Shown: one piece after another, positions 1 to 9,528 of the stretch
How the letters are laid out: every line of letters begins with the position of its first letter
How positions within the stretch are numbered: position 1 is the first letter of the stretch
Assembly: GCF_900636385.1 (NCBI RefSeq)
Contig: NZ_LR134269.1
Coordinates: 496,001-560,000, forward strand
Direction of reading: 5' to 3'
DNA from: Staphylococcus warneri
GTDB lineage: Bacteria > Bacillota > Bacilli > Staphylococcales > Staphylococcaceae
Length of the DNA stretch: 64,000 nucleotides
Notes under the pieces: generated by a model
Database searches by the model: none
What the model saw: only the letters and a program-made list of their open reading frames with translations
What the model was told of the DNA's origin: nothing
Translations under genes and position numbers: made by a program

Positions 1-200
1 AACCCCAAATTAAGACTAAGAATAAAGAAAAAATATATATTGTAAAAGGCGATAGAAACCAAGCATTAGAAAAATGTGAATTACTATATGAGCAAGGTTA
101 TGGATGCATGATAGAAGTAGATGAGACGTATCATTATTCTCAACAAGCATTATACAAATCAGTGTTAAAGCAGTATACACATCAGTTTATTGAATTATAA
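1..200 (+). CDS. 3' end of an upstream gene, possibly uroporphyrinogen-III C-methyltransferase (partial)
   Basis: An open frame enters from the left edge and stops with TAA at 198-200, giving about 65 C-terminal residues that end in HQFIEL. The fragment has no diagnostic motif. In S. carnosus and S. aureus the gene just upstream of narG belongs to the nitrite reductase/sirohaem cluster and is usually a SUMT-type methyltransferase (sirB/nasF), so the identity is inferred from synteny only. A rho-independent terminator follows directly, separating it from the nar operon. Confidence 0.5.
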   Translation, partial: PQIKTKNKEKIYIVKGDRNQALEKCELLYEQGYGCMIEVDETYHYSQQALYKSVLKQYTHQFIEL

Positions 201-221
201 GCACAAAATGAATATTAATGA

Positions 222-258
222 TAAAGCAGTGTCTATCTAGAATAGGCACTGCTTTTTT
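222..258 (+). terminator. Rho-independent terminator upstream of narG
   Basis: A GC-containing stem (AAGCAGTG paired with CACTGCTT, plus a further TCTAT/ATAGG extension) is followed by a run of T. It closes the upstream transcription unit before the nar promoter region. Confidence 0.8.
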
Positions 259-262
259 GTAG

Positions 263-298
263 TAGGGAATTTATAAGTGCAATTAGGACATTCCCTAA
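263..298 (+). promoter_or_regulatory. Candidate NreC-binding operator of the nar operon
   Basis: An inverted repeat with TAGGGAAT at the left end and ATTCCCTA at the right end sits about 85 bases before narG. A very similar 36-base element lies upstream of narT at 9369-9404. In S. carnosus the response regulator NreC is known to bind palindromic sites upstream of nar, nir and narT. The assignment to NreC is inferred from this shared placement. Confidence 0.55.
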
Positions 299-308
299 TA
301 TATAAATA

Positions 309-326
309 TTGTGAAAAAATGTACAA
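309..326. promoter_or_regulatory. Weak Rex-like half-matching site upstream of narG
   Basis: TTGTGAAAAAATGTACAA resembles the staphylococcal Rex consensus TTGTGAA-N4-TTCACAA, with mismatches in the right half. Rex is an NADH-sensing repressor of anaerobic genes. The good Rex site in this window is at lctP (47757-47774); this one is only suggestive. Confidence 0.25.
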
Positions 327-380
327 TCTAATTGAAAAGATTGGAACGCATAGATGAAGTAAAGGTCTAGGAGGATATTT

Positions 381-3300
381 ATGGGCAAATTTGGATTGAA
401 TTTTTTTAAACCAACTGAAAAGTTTAATGGTAATTGGTCAGTACTTGAAAGTAAAAGCAGAGAATGGGAAAAAATGTACCGTGAACGTTGGAGTCACGAT
501 AAAGAAGTGAGAACTACCCACGGCGTGAATTGTACTGGGTCTTGTTCATGGAAAGTTTTTGTTAAAAATGGCGTCATAACATGGGAAAATCAACAAACAG
601 ATTATCCTAGTTGTGGTCCAGATATGCCAGAATATGAACCGAGAGGATGCCCAAGAGGTGCCTCATTTTCATGGTATGAATATAGTCCATTAAGAGTTAA
701 ATATCCCTATATCAGAGGGCAGCTCTTAGAATTATGGCAAGAAGCACTTGAAGAAAATCATGGAAACAAAATTGCTGCATGGGCATCTATTGTAGAAGAT
801 GAAGAAAAAGCCAAACGTTATAAACAAGCGCGTGGTATGGGTGGTCATGTACGATCAAATTGGAAAGATGTAACTGATATTATCGCTGCTCAATTACTAT
901 ATACCATTAAAAAAGATGGTCCAGATAGAATAGCAGGATTCACGCCTATTCCAGCGATGTCTATGGTGAGCTATGCAGCTGGTGCACGATTCATTAATTT
1001 GTTGGGTGGAGAAATGTTGAGTTTTTATGATTGGTATGCCGATTTGCCACCAGCATCACCTCAAATATGGGGGGAACAGACAGATGTCCCTGAATCAAGT
1101 GATTGGTATAACGCTGCTTACATGATTATGTGGGGTTCAAACGTACCATTAACAAGAACTCCAGATGCACATTTCATGACAGAAGTACGATATAAAGGAA
1201 CTAAAGTCATTTCTATCGCACCAGATTATGCTGAAAATGTAAAGTTTGCAGATAATTGGCTGGCGCCTAATCCAGGTACTGATGCTGCAGTTGCTCAAGC
1301 AATGACACATGTTATTTTACAAGAATATTATATCAATAATCCTAATTCACGATTTATTAATTATGCTAAACAATATACAGATATGCCTTTTATATTAATG
1401 TTAGATCAAGATGAAAATGGTTTGAAAGCAGGCCGATTTTTAAGAGCAAGTGATCTTGGACAAGATACAACAAACGGAGAATGGAAGCCTGTGTTATTTG
1501 ATAACTTATCAAATCAACTAGTTGTTCCAAATGGCACGATGGGGCAACGCTGGGAAGATGGTAAACAATGGAATCTTAAATTAGAAGATGAAGCAGGCAA
1601 TGATATTCAACCTAGTCTATCCATGGATGAAAGTGATTTTGAATTACAACAAATTCAATTTCCATATTTTGATAGCAATGGCGACGGTGTCTTTGAACGA
1701 CCTATACCTACTAAGAAGATTAAATTAGCTAATGGTGATGAAAGATATATTACTACTGTATATGATTTGATGATAAGTCAATATGGTATCAAACGTTTTA
1801 ATCATGAATTAGAAGCAACGGGATATGACGATGCACATTCTAAATATACGCCTGCCTGGCAAGAAAACATTACAGGTATAAAATCTAGCCTAGTCATTCA
1901 AGTTGCAAAAGAATTTGCTCAAAATGCTATAGACACAGAAGGACGCTCAATGATTATTATGGGAGCTGGTATCAACCATTGGTTTAATTCCGATACAATT
2001 TATCGTTCTATTTTAAATTTAGTTATGTTATGTGGCTGTCAAGGTGTCAATGGTGGTGGTTGGGCACACTATGTTGGACAAGAAAAATGTCGACCTATCG
2101 AAGGATGGAATACGATTGCATTTGCTAAAGATTGACAAGGGCCTCCACGCTTACAAAATGGGACAAGTTGGTTCTATTTCGCAACAGATCAATGGAAGTA
2201 TGAAGAATCAAATGTTGATAAATTGAAATCACCTTTAGCGAAGCATATAAAACATCAACATCCAGCTGATTACAATGTGACAGCAGCTAAATTAGGCTGG
2301 TTGCCTTCGTATCCACAGTTTAATAAGAATAGTTTGTTATTCGCTGAAGAAGCCAAAGAAAATGGTGATGATTCAAATGAAGCCATCTTACAACGTGCGA
2401 TTAATGAAGTGAAAACGAAGGAAACAAAATTTGCAGTAGAAGATCCTGATTTAAGAAAAAACCATCCTAAAACATTATTCGTATGGCGTTCTAATTTAAT
2501 TTCTAGTTCTGCTAAAGGACAAGAATATTTTATGAAACATTTATTAGGTACAAAATCAGGATTATTAGCATCACCAAACGAAGATGATAAACCTGATGAA
2601 ATTCAGTGGAGAGAAGAAACAACAGGTAAATTAGATTTACTCGTATCGCTCGATTTTAGAATGACAGCGACGCCATTATATTCAGATATTGTTTTACCAG
2701 CAGCAACTTGGTATGAAAAGCATGACCTTTCTTCTACTGATATGCATCCTTATGTTCATCCATTTAATCCAGCCATAGATCCATTGTGGGAGTCTCGATC
2801 CGATTGGGATATTTATAAAACACTCGCTAAAGCAGTGTCAGAAATGGCGAAGGATTATCTACCAGGTACATATAAAGATGTCGTAACAACACCATTAGGT
2901 CATGATTCTAAACAAGAAATAGCCACACCATTAGGTATAGTAAAAGATTGGTCTAAAGGTGAGATAGATGCCATACCAGGTAAAACAATGCCTAACTTTA
3001 CCATCGTAGAACGTGATTACACATTAATTTATGATAAGTATGTTTCTGTTGGACCGAAATTAGAGACAGATAAAGTAGGGGCGCATGGTGTTAGTTTTAG
3101 CGTGAAGGAACAATACGAAGAATTAAAAAGTATGCTAGGGACTTGGAATGATAAAGATCCTAAATCTATCAAAAATGATAAACCTAGAATTCACTCTGCT
3201 CGAAATGTAGCAGATGCAATGTTAAATCTTTCATCAGCTACAAATGGCAAATTATCACAAAAATCTTATCAAGATTTAGAAAAACAAACAGGTATGACGC

Positions 3301-4064
3301 TAACTGACATTTCAAGTGAACGTGCGTCTGAAAAAATAACATTTTTAAATATTGGTTCTCAACCTAGAGAAGTTATTCCAACAGCAGTGTTCCCTGGCTC
3401 AAATAAAAATGGACGACGTTATTCACCATTTACAACAAATATAGAAAGACTCGTACCATTTAGAACGTTAACTGGTCGTCAAAGTTACTATATTGATCAT
3501 GAGATTTTCCAACAATTTGGAGAAAGTTTGCCTATTTATAAACCTACATTACCACCAATGGTATTTGGTACTAAGGATAAGCAAATTAAAGGCGGTACTG
3601 ACACTTTAATATTGCGATACTTAACACCGCATGGCAAATGGAATATTCACTCTATGTACCAAGACAATAAACATATGTTGACGTTATTTAGAGGTGGACC
3701 AACAGTATGGATTTCTGATGAGGATGCAGTTGAACATGACATTCAGGATAACGATTGGTTAGAAGTATATAACCGAAATGGTGTCGTTACAGCGAGAGCT
3801 GTCATTTCACACAGAATGCCTAAAGGTACTATGTTTATGTATCATGCACAAGATAAACATATTCAAACACCTGGTTCTGAAATTACTGATACTAGAGGTG
3901 GTTCACACAATGCACCAACACGAATTCATTTGAAACCAACACAACTCATAGGTGGCTATGCTCAAATTAGTTATCATTTCAATTATTATGGACCAATTGG
4001 AAATCAAAGAGATGTATATGTAGCAGTAAGAAAGATGAAGGAGGTCAATTGGCTTGAAGATTAA
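381..4064 (+). pseudogene. narG: Respiratory nitrate reductase alpha subunit NarG, interrupted by an in-frame TGA
   Basis: NarG carries the Mo-bis-MGD cofactor and the FS0 [4Fe-4S] cluster and reduces nitrate to nitrite on the cytoplasmic side of the membrane complex NarGHI. The frame is 1228 codons including the stop, the normal length. The N-terminal cluster ligands His47, Cys51, Cys55 and Cys90 are present, and so is the FYDWYADLPPASP segment that contains the Mo-ligand Asp. Codon 585 (2133-2135) is TGA where the family has Trp: the protein reads FAKD-stop-QGPPR, and E. coli NarG has LDWQRP at this place. The same frame then continues unbroken to 4064, so this is a nonsense change and not a frameshift. 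The second part lacks its own ribosome site, so an active NarG is unlikely unless the stop is read through or is a sequencing error. RBS AGGAGG precedes the ATG. Confidence 0.9.
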
Positions 4065-5607
4065 AGCGCAAATAGCAATGGTGTTGAATTTAGATAAATG
4101 TATAGGTTGTCACACTTGTAGCGTTACCTGCAAAAACACATGGACAAATCGACCTGGTGCAGAATATATGTGGTTTAATAATGTTGAAACAAAGCCTGGT
4201 ACAGGTTATCCCAAACGTTGGGAGGATCAAGAGCACTATAAAGGCGGCTGGGTATTGAATCGGAAAGGGAAATTACAACTTAAATCTGGTAGTAAGTGGT
4301 CTAAAATAGCACTTGGAAAGATTTTCTATAACCCTGATATGCCATTGATTCAAGATTATTATGAACCCTGGAATTATAACTATGAGCATTTAACAACAGC
4401 TAAGGCAGGTCAACACTCTCCAGTAGCAAGAGCCTACTCTGTTATTTCTGGTGAAAATATGGATATTGAATGGGGACCTAACTGGGAAGACGATTTAGCT
4501 GGTGGTCATGTGACTGGGCCTAAAGATCCTAATATTCAAAAGATAGAAGAAGATATCAAGTTTCAATTTGATGAAACATTTATGATGTATCTACCAAGAT
4601 TATGTGAACATTGTCTTAATCCAAGCTGTGTTGCGTCTTGTCCATCAGGTGCTATGTATAAAAGAGATGAAGATGGCATCGTTTTGGTTGATCAAGATGC
4701 ATGTCGTGGATGGCGTTATTGTATGACTGGATGTCCTTATAAAAAAGTCTATTTTAACTGGAAAACGAATAAAGCTGAAAAATGTACATTTTGTTTTCCT
4801 AGAATTGAAGCAGGCATGCCTACAGTTTGCTCAGAAACTTGTACAGGTCGAATGAGATATTTAGGCGTATTATTATATGACGCTGACAGAGTAGAAGAAA
4901 TGGCATCAACTGAAAATGAAAAAGAATTATATGAAAAGCAATTGGAACTATTCTTGGACCCATTTGATGAAGCAATCATTGCACAAGCTGAAAAAGATGG
5001 TATTAATCATGAATGGATTGAAGCGGCACAACAGTCACCGATTTATAAATTAGCCATTGAATATAAATTAGCATTCCCATTGCATCCAGAGTATAGAACA
5101 ATGCCAATGGTGTGGTATTGTCCACCATTAAGTCCAATTATGAGTTACTTTGAAGGTAAAAATTCAGAACAAAATCCGGATATGATTTTTCCTGCCATAG
5201 AAGAAATGCGCTTACCGATAGAATACTTAGCGAATATGTTTACAGCAGGTGCCACTAAGCCGGTCAAACAAGCACTACAAAAAATGGCTATGATGAGAAG
5301 TTATATGAGAGCACAGGTGACTCAAAAAGATTTTGATGTTGAACGTCTAACGCAACTAGGTCTTACTGAACGACAAACGAAAGATATGTATCGATTATTA
5401 GGTTTAGCCAAATATGAAGAACGATTTGTGATACCGACAACACATAAAGAAACTTATTTAGATACGTATCACGCTCAAGGTTCGCAAGGTTATGGTGGCG
5501 AAAACTTTGGTGTGAATTGTGAAGGATGCGGCGTCGCAGTTGCTACGGACAAGTCAGGTCAAGACATTTATAACGAGCGTTTCTATGGAGGGATTTTCCG
5601 TGATTAA
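4054..5607 (+). CDS. narH: Nitrate reductase beta subunit NarH
   Basis: NarH is the electron-transfer subunit that passes electrons from NarI haems to NarG through three [4Fe-4S] clusters and one [3Fe-4S] cluster. All four cysteine groups are visible: Cys16-x2-Cys19-x2-Cys22-x3-Cys26, CEHCLNPSC...C, CRGWRYCMTGC (with the Trp typical of the 3Fe-4S site), and CTFC...CSETC. The 517-residue length is normal. The start is TTG at 4054, chosen because AAGGAGG lies at 4038-4044 and the protein begins MKIKAQIAMV as in other staphylococci. It overlaps the end of narG by 11 bases, so it is translationally coupled to narG, and the nonsense codon in narG could reduce its expression. Confidence 0.95.
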   Translation: MKIKAQIAMVLNLDKCIGCHTCSVTCKNTWTNRPGAEYMWFNNVETKPGTGYPKRWEDQEHYKGGWVLNRKGKLQLKSGSKWSKIALGKIFYNPDMPLIQDYYEPWNYNYEHLTTAKAGQHSPVARAYSVISGENMDIEWGPNWEDDLAGGHVTGPKDPNIQKIEEDIKFQFDETFMMYLPRLCEHCLNPSCVASCPSGAMYKRDEDGIVLVDQDACRGWRYCMTGCPYKKVYFNWKTNKAEKCTFCFPRIEAGMPTVCSETCTGRMRYLGVLLYDADRVEEMASTENEKELYEKQLELFLDPFDEAIIAQAEKDGINHEWIEAAQQSPIYKLAIEYKLAFPLHPEYRTMPMVWYCPPLSPIMSYFEGKNSEQNPDMIFPAIEEMRLPIEYLANMFTAGATKPVKQALQKMAMMRSYMRAQVTQKDFDVERLTQLGLTERQTKDMYRLLGLAKYEERFVIPTTHKETYLDTYHAQGSQGYGGENFGVNCEGCGVAVATDKSGQDIYNERFYGGIFRD

Positions 5608-6175
5608 CTTTGACAATTTATATCGATATCAAGACAGTTTAGGATATATCGCAATGCAATTATGCTTCCCTGAGAAAAAGACATTTAATGAAAATATATT
5701 TAACGAAGTTATCGATCCTAGTCATCCGGGGTATCAAGATCTATTAGCATTTAGAGAACAGATGATGCAATATACGTTATCTGAAATTCAACAAATATAT
5801 ACAGATACCTTTGATTTTAGCAAAAAAGCCCCTTTATATATGACATATAATCAATTTGATACGCAAAAAGAGCGAGGGCAAATGTTAGCAAAACTTAAAG
5901 TATTGTACGAAATGTTTGGTTTGAAAATGGTAGATAATGAACTGTCAGATTATCTACCGTTGATGCTACAATTTTTACAAACTATAGAATGGCGTGGTGA
6001 TGAAAGGGCAGAAGAAAATATTCAATTAGTCATTATGATTATTGAAGATGGAACATATGTCATGGCAAATGAACTTGGAAAACTCAACCATCCATATGGT
6101 TATGTCATTCAAGCATTAAGAAAGACGTTGAAATTATGTTTACAAGTGCCAGAAGGGGTGGCTCTGCATGATTAA
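5600..6175 (+). CDS. narJ: Nitrate reductase assembly chaperone NarJ
   Basis: NarJ is a TorD-family cytoplasmic chaperone that holds apo-NarG until the Mo cofactor and FS0 cluster are inserted; it is not part of the final enzyme. The 191-residue, mostly helical, acidic protein matches NarJ in length and position. I start it at GTG 5600 (MINFDNLYRYQ) because GGAGGG lies at 5587-5592. A longer upstream frame would run deep inside narH. It overlaps narH by 8 bases and narI by 8 bases, the tight packing usual for narGHJI. Confidence 0.92.
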   Translation: MINFDNLYRYQDSLGYIAMQLCFPEKKTFNENIFNEVIDPSHPGYQDLLAFREQMMQYTLSEIQQIYTDTFDFSKKAPLYMTYNQFDTQKERGQMLAKLKVLYEMFGLKMVDNELSDYLPLMLQFLQTIEWRGDERAEENIQLVIMIIEDGTYVMANELGKLNHPYGYVIQALRKTLKLCLQVPEGVALHD

Positions 6176-6845
6176 TCAATTTTTATGGGTCATATATCCA
6201 TACTTATGTATCGCTATATTTATCATCGGACACATTGCTAGATTTAAGTATGACCAGTTTTCTTGGACTGCAAAGTCTAGCGAATTAATTGAAAAAAAGA
6301 GATTGAAATGGGGAAGCTTACTATTTCATTTAGGCGTAATTCCCGTTTTCTTTGGACATGTCGTTGGTCTTGTCATACCGAAATATTGGATGGATTCATT
6401 AGGTGTTAGTGAACATATGTATCATTTTGGGGCAGTATATATTGGTAGTATTTTTGGTATAATGACGTTAATAGGTATGTTGTTACTTACCGCTAGAAGA
6501 ATTACAATCAAAAATGTGAGACGTTTAAGTTCATTTTCAGATATTTTTGTTAATATTCTTTTATTAATCATTATCTTCATGGGATGTTACTCTACAATAG
6601 TTACGAATATGATGCATATCGAATTTAATTATCGTGAAACCATTTCAGTTTGGTTTAGACAACTCTTTATGTTTAAACCTCATGCAGATTTGATGACCAA
6701 TGTACCATTGCAATTTAAATTGCATATGTTATTAGGGTTTACCATTTTTGCGTGTTGGCCATTTACGCGTTTAGTTCATGTATGGAGTGTACCCTTATCA
6801 TATACAAATAGAAGGTACATTATTTACCGAAAAAATAAACTATAG
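6168..6845 (+). CDS. narI: Nitrate reductase gamma subunit NarI (cytochrome b)
   Basis: NarI is the integral membrane dihaem cytochrome b that oxidises menaquinol and anchors NarGH. The 225 residues contain five hydrophobic segments, and histidines lie in or near the helices (for example FHLGVIPVFFGHVVG and FKLHMLLGFTIF), as expected for the haem ligands. It overlaps narJ by 8 bases and is followed after 21 bases by nreA, so the nar and nre genes probably share a transcript. Confidence 0.95.
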   Translation: MINQFLWVIYPYLCIAIFIIGHIARFKYDQFSWTAKSSELIEKKRLKWGSLLFHLGVIPVFFGHVVGLVIPKYWMDSLGVSEHMYHFGAVYIGSIFGIMTLIGMLLLTARRITIKNVRRLSSFSDIFVNILLLIIIFMGCYSTIVTNMMHIEFNYRETISVWFRQLFMFKPHADLMTNVPLQFKLHMLLGFTIFACWPFTRLVHVWSVPLSYTNRRYIIYRKNKL

Positions 6846-6866
6846 TAATTCAAGGGTGGAAATAGT

Positions 6867-7319
6867 ATGATGCCAGATTCAATGTTTGAAAGCCAAAATT
6901 TTCAAGAAAATATTGATAGAATTAGATTAGAACAAGGTTTTGATTTTGCAGCGTTAGCTTTTTATGAATCAGCGAGCACCTTTTCACCTATAAAATGGCA
7001 ATATGTGTCAGGCAATAAGAATGATAGATATAAATTGATTATTTTGCGTAAAGGGCGAGGTCTAGCTGGTAATGTGATGAAAACGGGAAAGAGAATGGTA
7101 ATTGCTAATGTAGACATGGCTTTAACACCTGATGAAAAGGTTAAGTTTCCTATATTACTCAGTGAAAATTTAACCGCGGTCATAGCGATTCCACTTTGGT
7201 ATCAACAACAAGTGTATGGTGTCATGTTGTTTGGCCAAAGAAATCATAAACCATTACCAATAAATGTGTATGATATAGATATTTATGAACAATTAGGGAT
7301 ATTTAATGAAGAAATTTAG
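6867..7319 (+). CDS. nreA: Nitrate-sensing GAF protein NreA
   Basis: NreA is a GAF-domain nitrate receptor; in S. carnosus it binds nitrate and controls the kinase activity of NreB, so that nitrate respiration starts only when nitrate is present and oxygen is low. The 150-residue protein is a single GAF domain with the pattern LRKGRGLAGNVMKTGKRMVIANVD followed by AVIAIPLWYQQQVYGVMLFG. Two adjacent ATG codons (6867 and 6870) are possible starts. It stops directly before nreB. Confidence 0.93.
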   Translation: MMPDSMFESQNFQENIDRIRLEQGFDFAALAFYESASTFSPIKWQYVSGNKNDRYKLIILRKGRGLAGNVMKTGKRMVIANVDMALTPDEKVKFPILLSENLTAVIAIPLWYQQQVYGVMLFGQRNHKPLPINVYDIDIYEQLGIFNEEI

Positions 7320-8360
7320 GTGATTAACTTGACGGTTAATAATGAACAACTTGAAGTGTTGTTAAGACGTTATTTTGAAAGTACAAATGAGAAGATTGTT
7401 TTTGTAAATAATAACGGAAAAGTCATAGCAATGAATGAAGCAGCTAAAGAGGTCATTTCGGAAGAAGAAAATTATAGTGCGATGACAAATGCGATATGCA
7501 GACGATGCGAGGGTTACACGAATGAGTATGACTTACAGTCATGCAAAGATTGCTTTTTAGATGTAGAACAACCTCATCACTCTCAATTCCAAGTATTTAT
7601 GAAAACAAAAAACAGAAAAATCGCACCATTTACAGCTTCTTACATTACAATTGATCCGGTTAAAGGCATCAACGCATTTACTTTGCAAGATGTTGCACCT
7701 CAAATTGAACGACAAGAAAAAATGAATCAACGTCGAATGATGAGAAAAACAATTTCTGCACAAGAAAATGAACGTAAGTGTATATCTAGAGAATTACATG
7801 ATAGTGTTATTCAAGAAATGTTGAATATTGATGTTCAATTACGTTTGTTAAAATATCAACAAGATAAAGAGAAGATATTAGATGATGTTAAAAATATTGA
7901 AGGATTAATGTCACAACTCGTTGATGATGTCCGACATTTATCAGTTGAATTGCGTCCTGCATCCCTTGATGATTTAGGACTAGAGGCAGCATTTAAATCG
8001 TATTTTAAACAATTCGAAGAAAATTATGGTATGCAAATCAATTATGTTTCTAACATTGTCAATCATCGATTTGATAGTGAAGTGGAAACAGTCGTTTATC
8101 GAGTTGTTCAAGAGGCTGTATATAACGCTTTAAAATATGCTGGTGTTAGTGAAGTAGAAGTCACTATTCAGCAAAATGAATTGACTTTAATCGCTGAAAT
8201 TATTGATCGAGGACAAGGATTTGATCCATCTTCCAAGCCAAGAGGATCTGGACTAGGGTTATATGGAATGAAAGAGCGATCAGAACTTGTTGAAGGGAAT
8301 TTAAACATAGAAACGCATATAGGTAAAGGAACGATTATTACTTTAGAAGTACCACTGTAA
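7320..8360 (+). CDS. nreB: Oxygen-sensing histidine kinase NreB
   Basis: NreB is a cytoplasmic sensor kinase whose PAS domain holds an oxygen-labile [4Fe-4S] cluster; the cluster-bearing form autophosphorylates and activates NreC. The four cluster cysteines are Cys60, Cys63, Cys75 and Cys78 (CRRC...CKDC). The HisKA_3 motif [13 protein letters not shown] carries the phosphoacceptor His160, and the C-terminal HATPase has GQGFDP and GSGLGLYGM. The start is GTG at 7320 (MINLTVNN), immediately after the nreA stop and matching the S. carnosus N-terminus. Length is 346 residues, normal for the family. No membrane segment is seen. Confidence 0.95.
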   Translation: MINLTVNNEQLEVLLRRYFESTNEKIVFVNNNGKVIAMNEAAKEVISEEENYSAMTNAICRRCEGYTNEYDLQSCKDCFLDVEQPHHSQFQVFMKTKNRKIAPFTASYITIDPVKGINAFTLQDVAPQIERQEKMNQRRMMRKTISAQENERKCISRELHDSVIQEMLNIDVQLRLLKYQQDKEKILDDVKNIEGLMSQLVDDVRHLSVELRPASLDDLGLEAAFKSYFKQFEENYGMQINYVSNIVNHRFDSEVETVVYRVVQEAVYNALKYAGVSEVEVTIQQNELTLIAEIIDRGQGFDPSSKPRGSGLGLYGMKERSELVEGNLNIETHIGKGTIITLEVPL

Positions 8361-8379
8361 ATTAATTTTTGGGGGAATA

Positions 8380-9036
8380 ATGTTGAAAATAGTTATTGCC
8401 GATGATCATGCAGTTGTTAGAACCGGTTTCTCTATGATATTGAATTATCAAGAGGATATGGAAGTAGTTGCTACCGCTGCTGATGGTGTAGAAGCCTATC
8501 AAAAAGTCATGGAGTTTAAACCTGATGTGCTATTAATGGACTTAAGTATGCCACCAGGTGAATCTGGACTTATCGCAACGAGTAAAATTCATGAAAGTTT
8601 TCCTGAAACTAAGATTTTAATCTTAACGATGTATGATGATGAAGAGTATTTATTTCATGTATTGAGGAACGGTGCGAAAGGTTATATTTTGAAAAACGCA
8701 CCTGATGAACAACTATTGCTTGCTATTAGAACGGTTTATAATGGTGAGACATATGTGGATATGAAATTAACAACCTCATTAGTCAATGAATTTGTAAACA
8801 GTAGTAATCAGGAATATACAGATACATCAGATCCATTCAAAGTGTTATCCAAAAGGGAATTAGAGATATTGCCATTAATAGCAAAAGGCTACGGTAATAA
8901 AGAAATAGCAGAAAAACTATTTGTATCAGTGAAAACAGTAGAAGCACATAAAACACACATTATGAACAAACTAGAATTAAAATCAAAACCAGAACTCGTA
9001 GAATACGCCATGAAAAAGAAACTATTAGAATTTTAG
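8380..9036 (+). CDS. nreC: Response regulator NreC (NarL/LuxR family)
   Basis: NreC is the DNA-binding partner of NreB and activates the nar, nir and narT promoters under anoxia with nitrate. The receiver domain has the acidic pair DD8-9, phosphoacceptor Asp54 (LLMDLSMPP) and a conserved Lys in YILKNA. The C-terminal LuxR-type HTH reads [22 protein letters not shown] followed by SVKTVEAH. The stop codon TAG at 9034-9036 lies at the edge of the first hairpin of the repeat array that follows, so the array probably also ends the transcript. Confidence 0.95.
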   Translation: MLKIVIADDHAVVRTGFSMILNYQEDMEVVATAADGVEAYQKVMEFKPDVLLMDLSMPPGESGLIATSKIHESFPETKILILTMYDDEEYLFHVLRNGAKGYILKNAPDEQLLLAIRTVYNGETYVDMKLTTSLVNEFVNSSNQEYTDTSDPFKVLSKRELEILPLIAKGYGNKEIAEKLFVSVKTVEAHKTHIMNKLELKSKPELVEYAMKKKLLEF

Positions 9037-9360
9037 AGCCCCTTATCGCTATAGCGATTAGGGGCTCTTATGCCTTAGCGAAGCTAAGGCGAACCGAAGA
9101 GAATGATCGCTATAGCGATTAGGGGCTCTAATGCATTTAAAGAAGTACTTCCATTTTAATGGTTAGTACTTCTTACGCAGTAGTGAAAGCTACTGTGATC
9201 CTTAAAAGTACTTCCATTTTAATGGTTAGGGGCAGTGGATGACTGGTAAGTTACTACGTGATACTTGTAACTCACCTAGTCATCATGTGCCGGGGAAGAA
9301 AGACGAAATGTAAAATTTCTGTTCTTCACCCTCTTACGCAGTAGTGAAAGCTACTGTGAT
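9036..9360 (+). repeat. Modular hairpin array (intergenic repeat), copy 1
   Basis: A dense chain of inverted repeats fills the gap after nreC. Visible stems: 9036-9067 (GAGCCCC / GGGGCTC with an inner ATCGCTATAGCGAT), 9072-9090 (GCCTTAGC-GAA-GCTAAGGC), 9140-9174 (AGAAGTACT...AGTACTTCT), 9178-9195 (CAGTAG-TGAAAG-CTACTG), a long hairpin at 9234-9287, 9296-9327, and the 9178 hairpin again at 9339-9356. Right arms of the first and third stems recur about 60 bases downstream (9106-9128 and 9207-9229). The first 200 bases are repeated at 14674-14866. The first hairpin can serve as terminator for nreC. Confidence 0.85.
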
Positions 9361-9368
9361 CCTATTAA

Positions 9369-9404
9369 TAGGGGAATTACTTATATAAATAAGGGATTAT
9401 CCTA
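9369..9404 (+). promoter_or_regulatory. Candidate NreC-binding operator of narT
   Basis: The 36-base element starts TAGGGGAATTA and ends GGGATTATCCTA. It resembles the element at 263-298 in length, end sequences and AT-rich middle, and lies about 125 bases before narT. Regulation by NreC is known for narT in S. carnosus; the site call is inferred from the similarity. Confidence 0.5.
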
Positions 9405-9528
9405 ATGTTCAGTTTTTCACAAAGTAGATAAAATCAAATTAAGATTAGTTCTATGTTCATTAATACTGCTATTAAAAGGCAGGCCCACATAGTACTAATA
9501 AATAAATGAATTCGACGAGGGTGAAAAT

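Noticed and set aside
2133..2135. Selenocysteine or recoded TGA in narG
   Set aside because: Selenium-containing molybdoenzymes place Sec at the Mo ligand, not at this Trp position. The relatives have Trp here, and staphylococci use TGA as a stop. No SECIS-like hairpin is evident.
2032..2226. Small open frame crossing the narG stop
   Set aside because: It is in another frame inside narG, has no ribosome site, and its sequence has no family likeness. Since the frame of narG is unchanged across the stop, there is no frameshift to explain.
9036..9360. CRISPR-like array
   Set aside because: Repeats are palindromic and differ from one another; there are no regular unique spacers and no cas genes.
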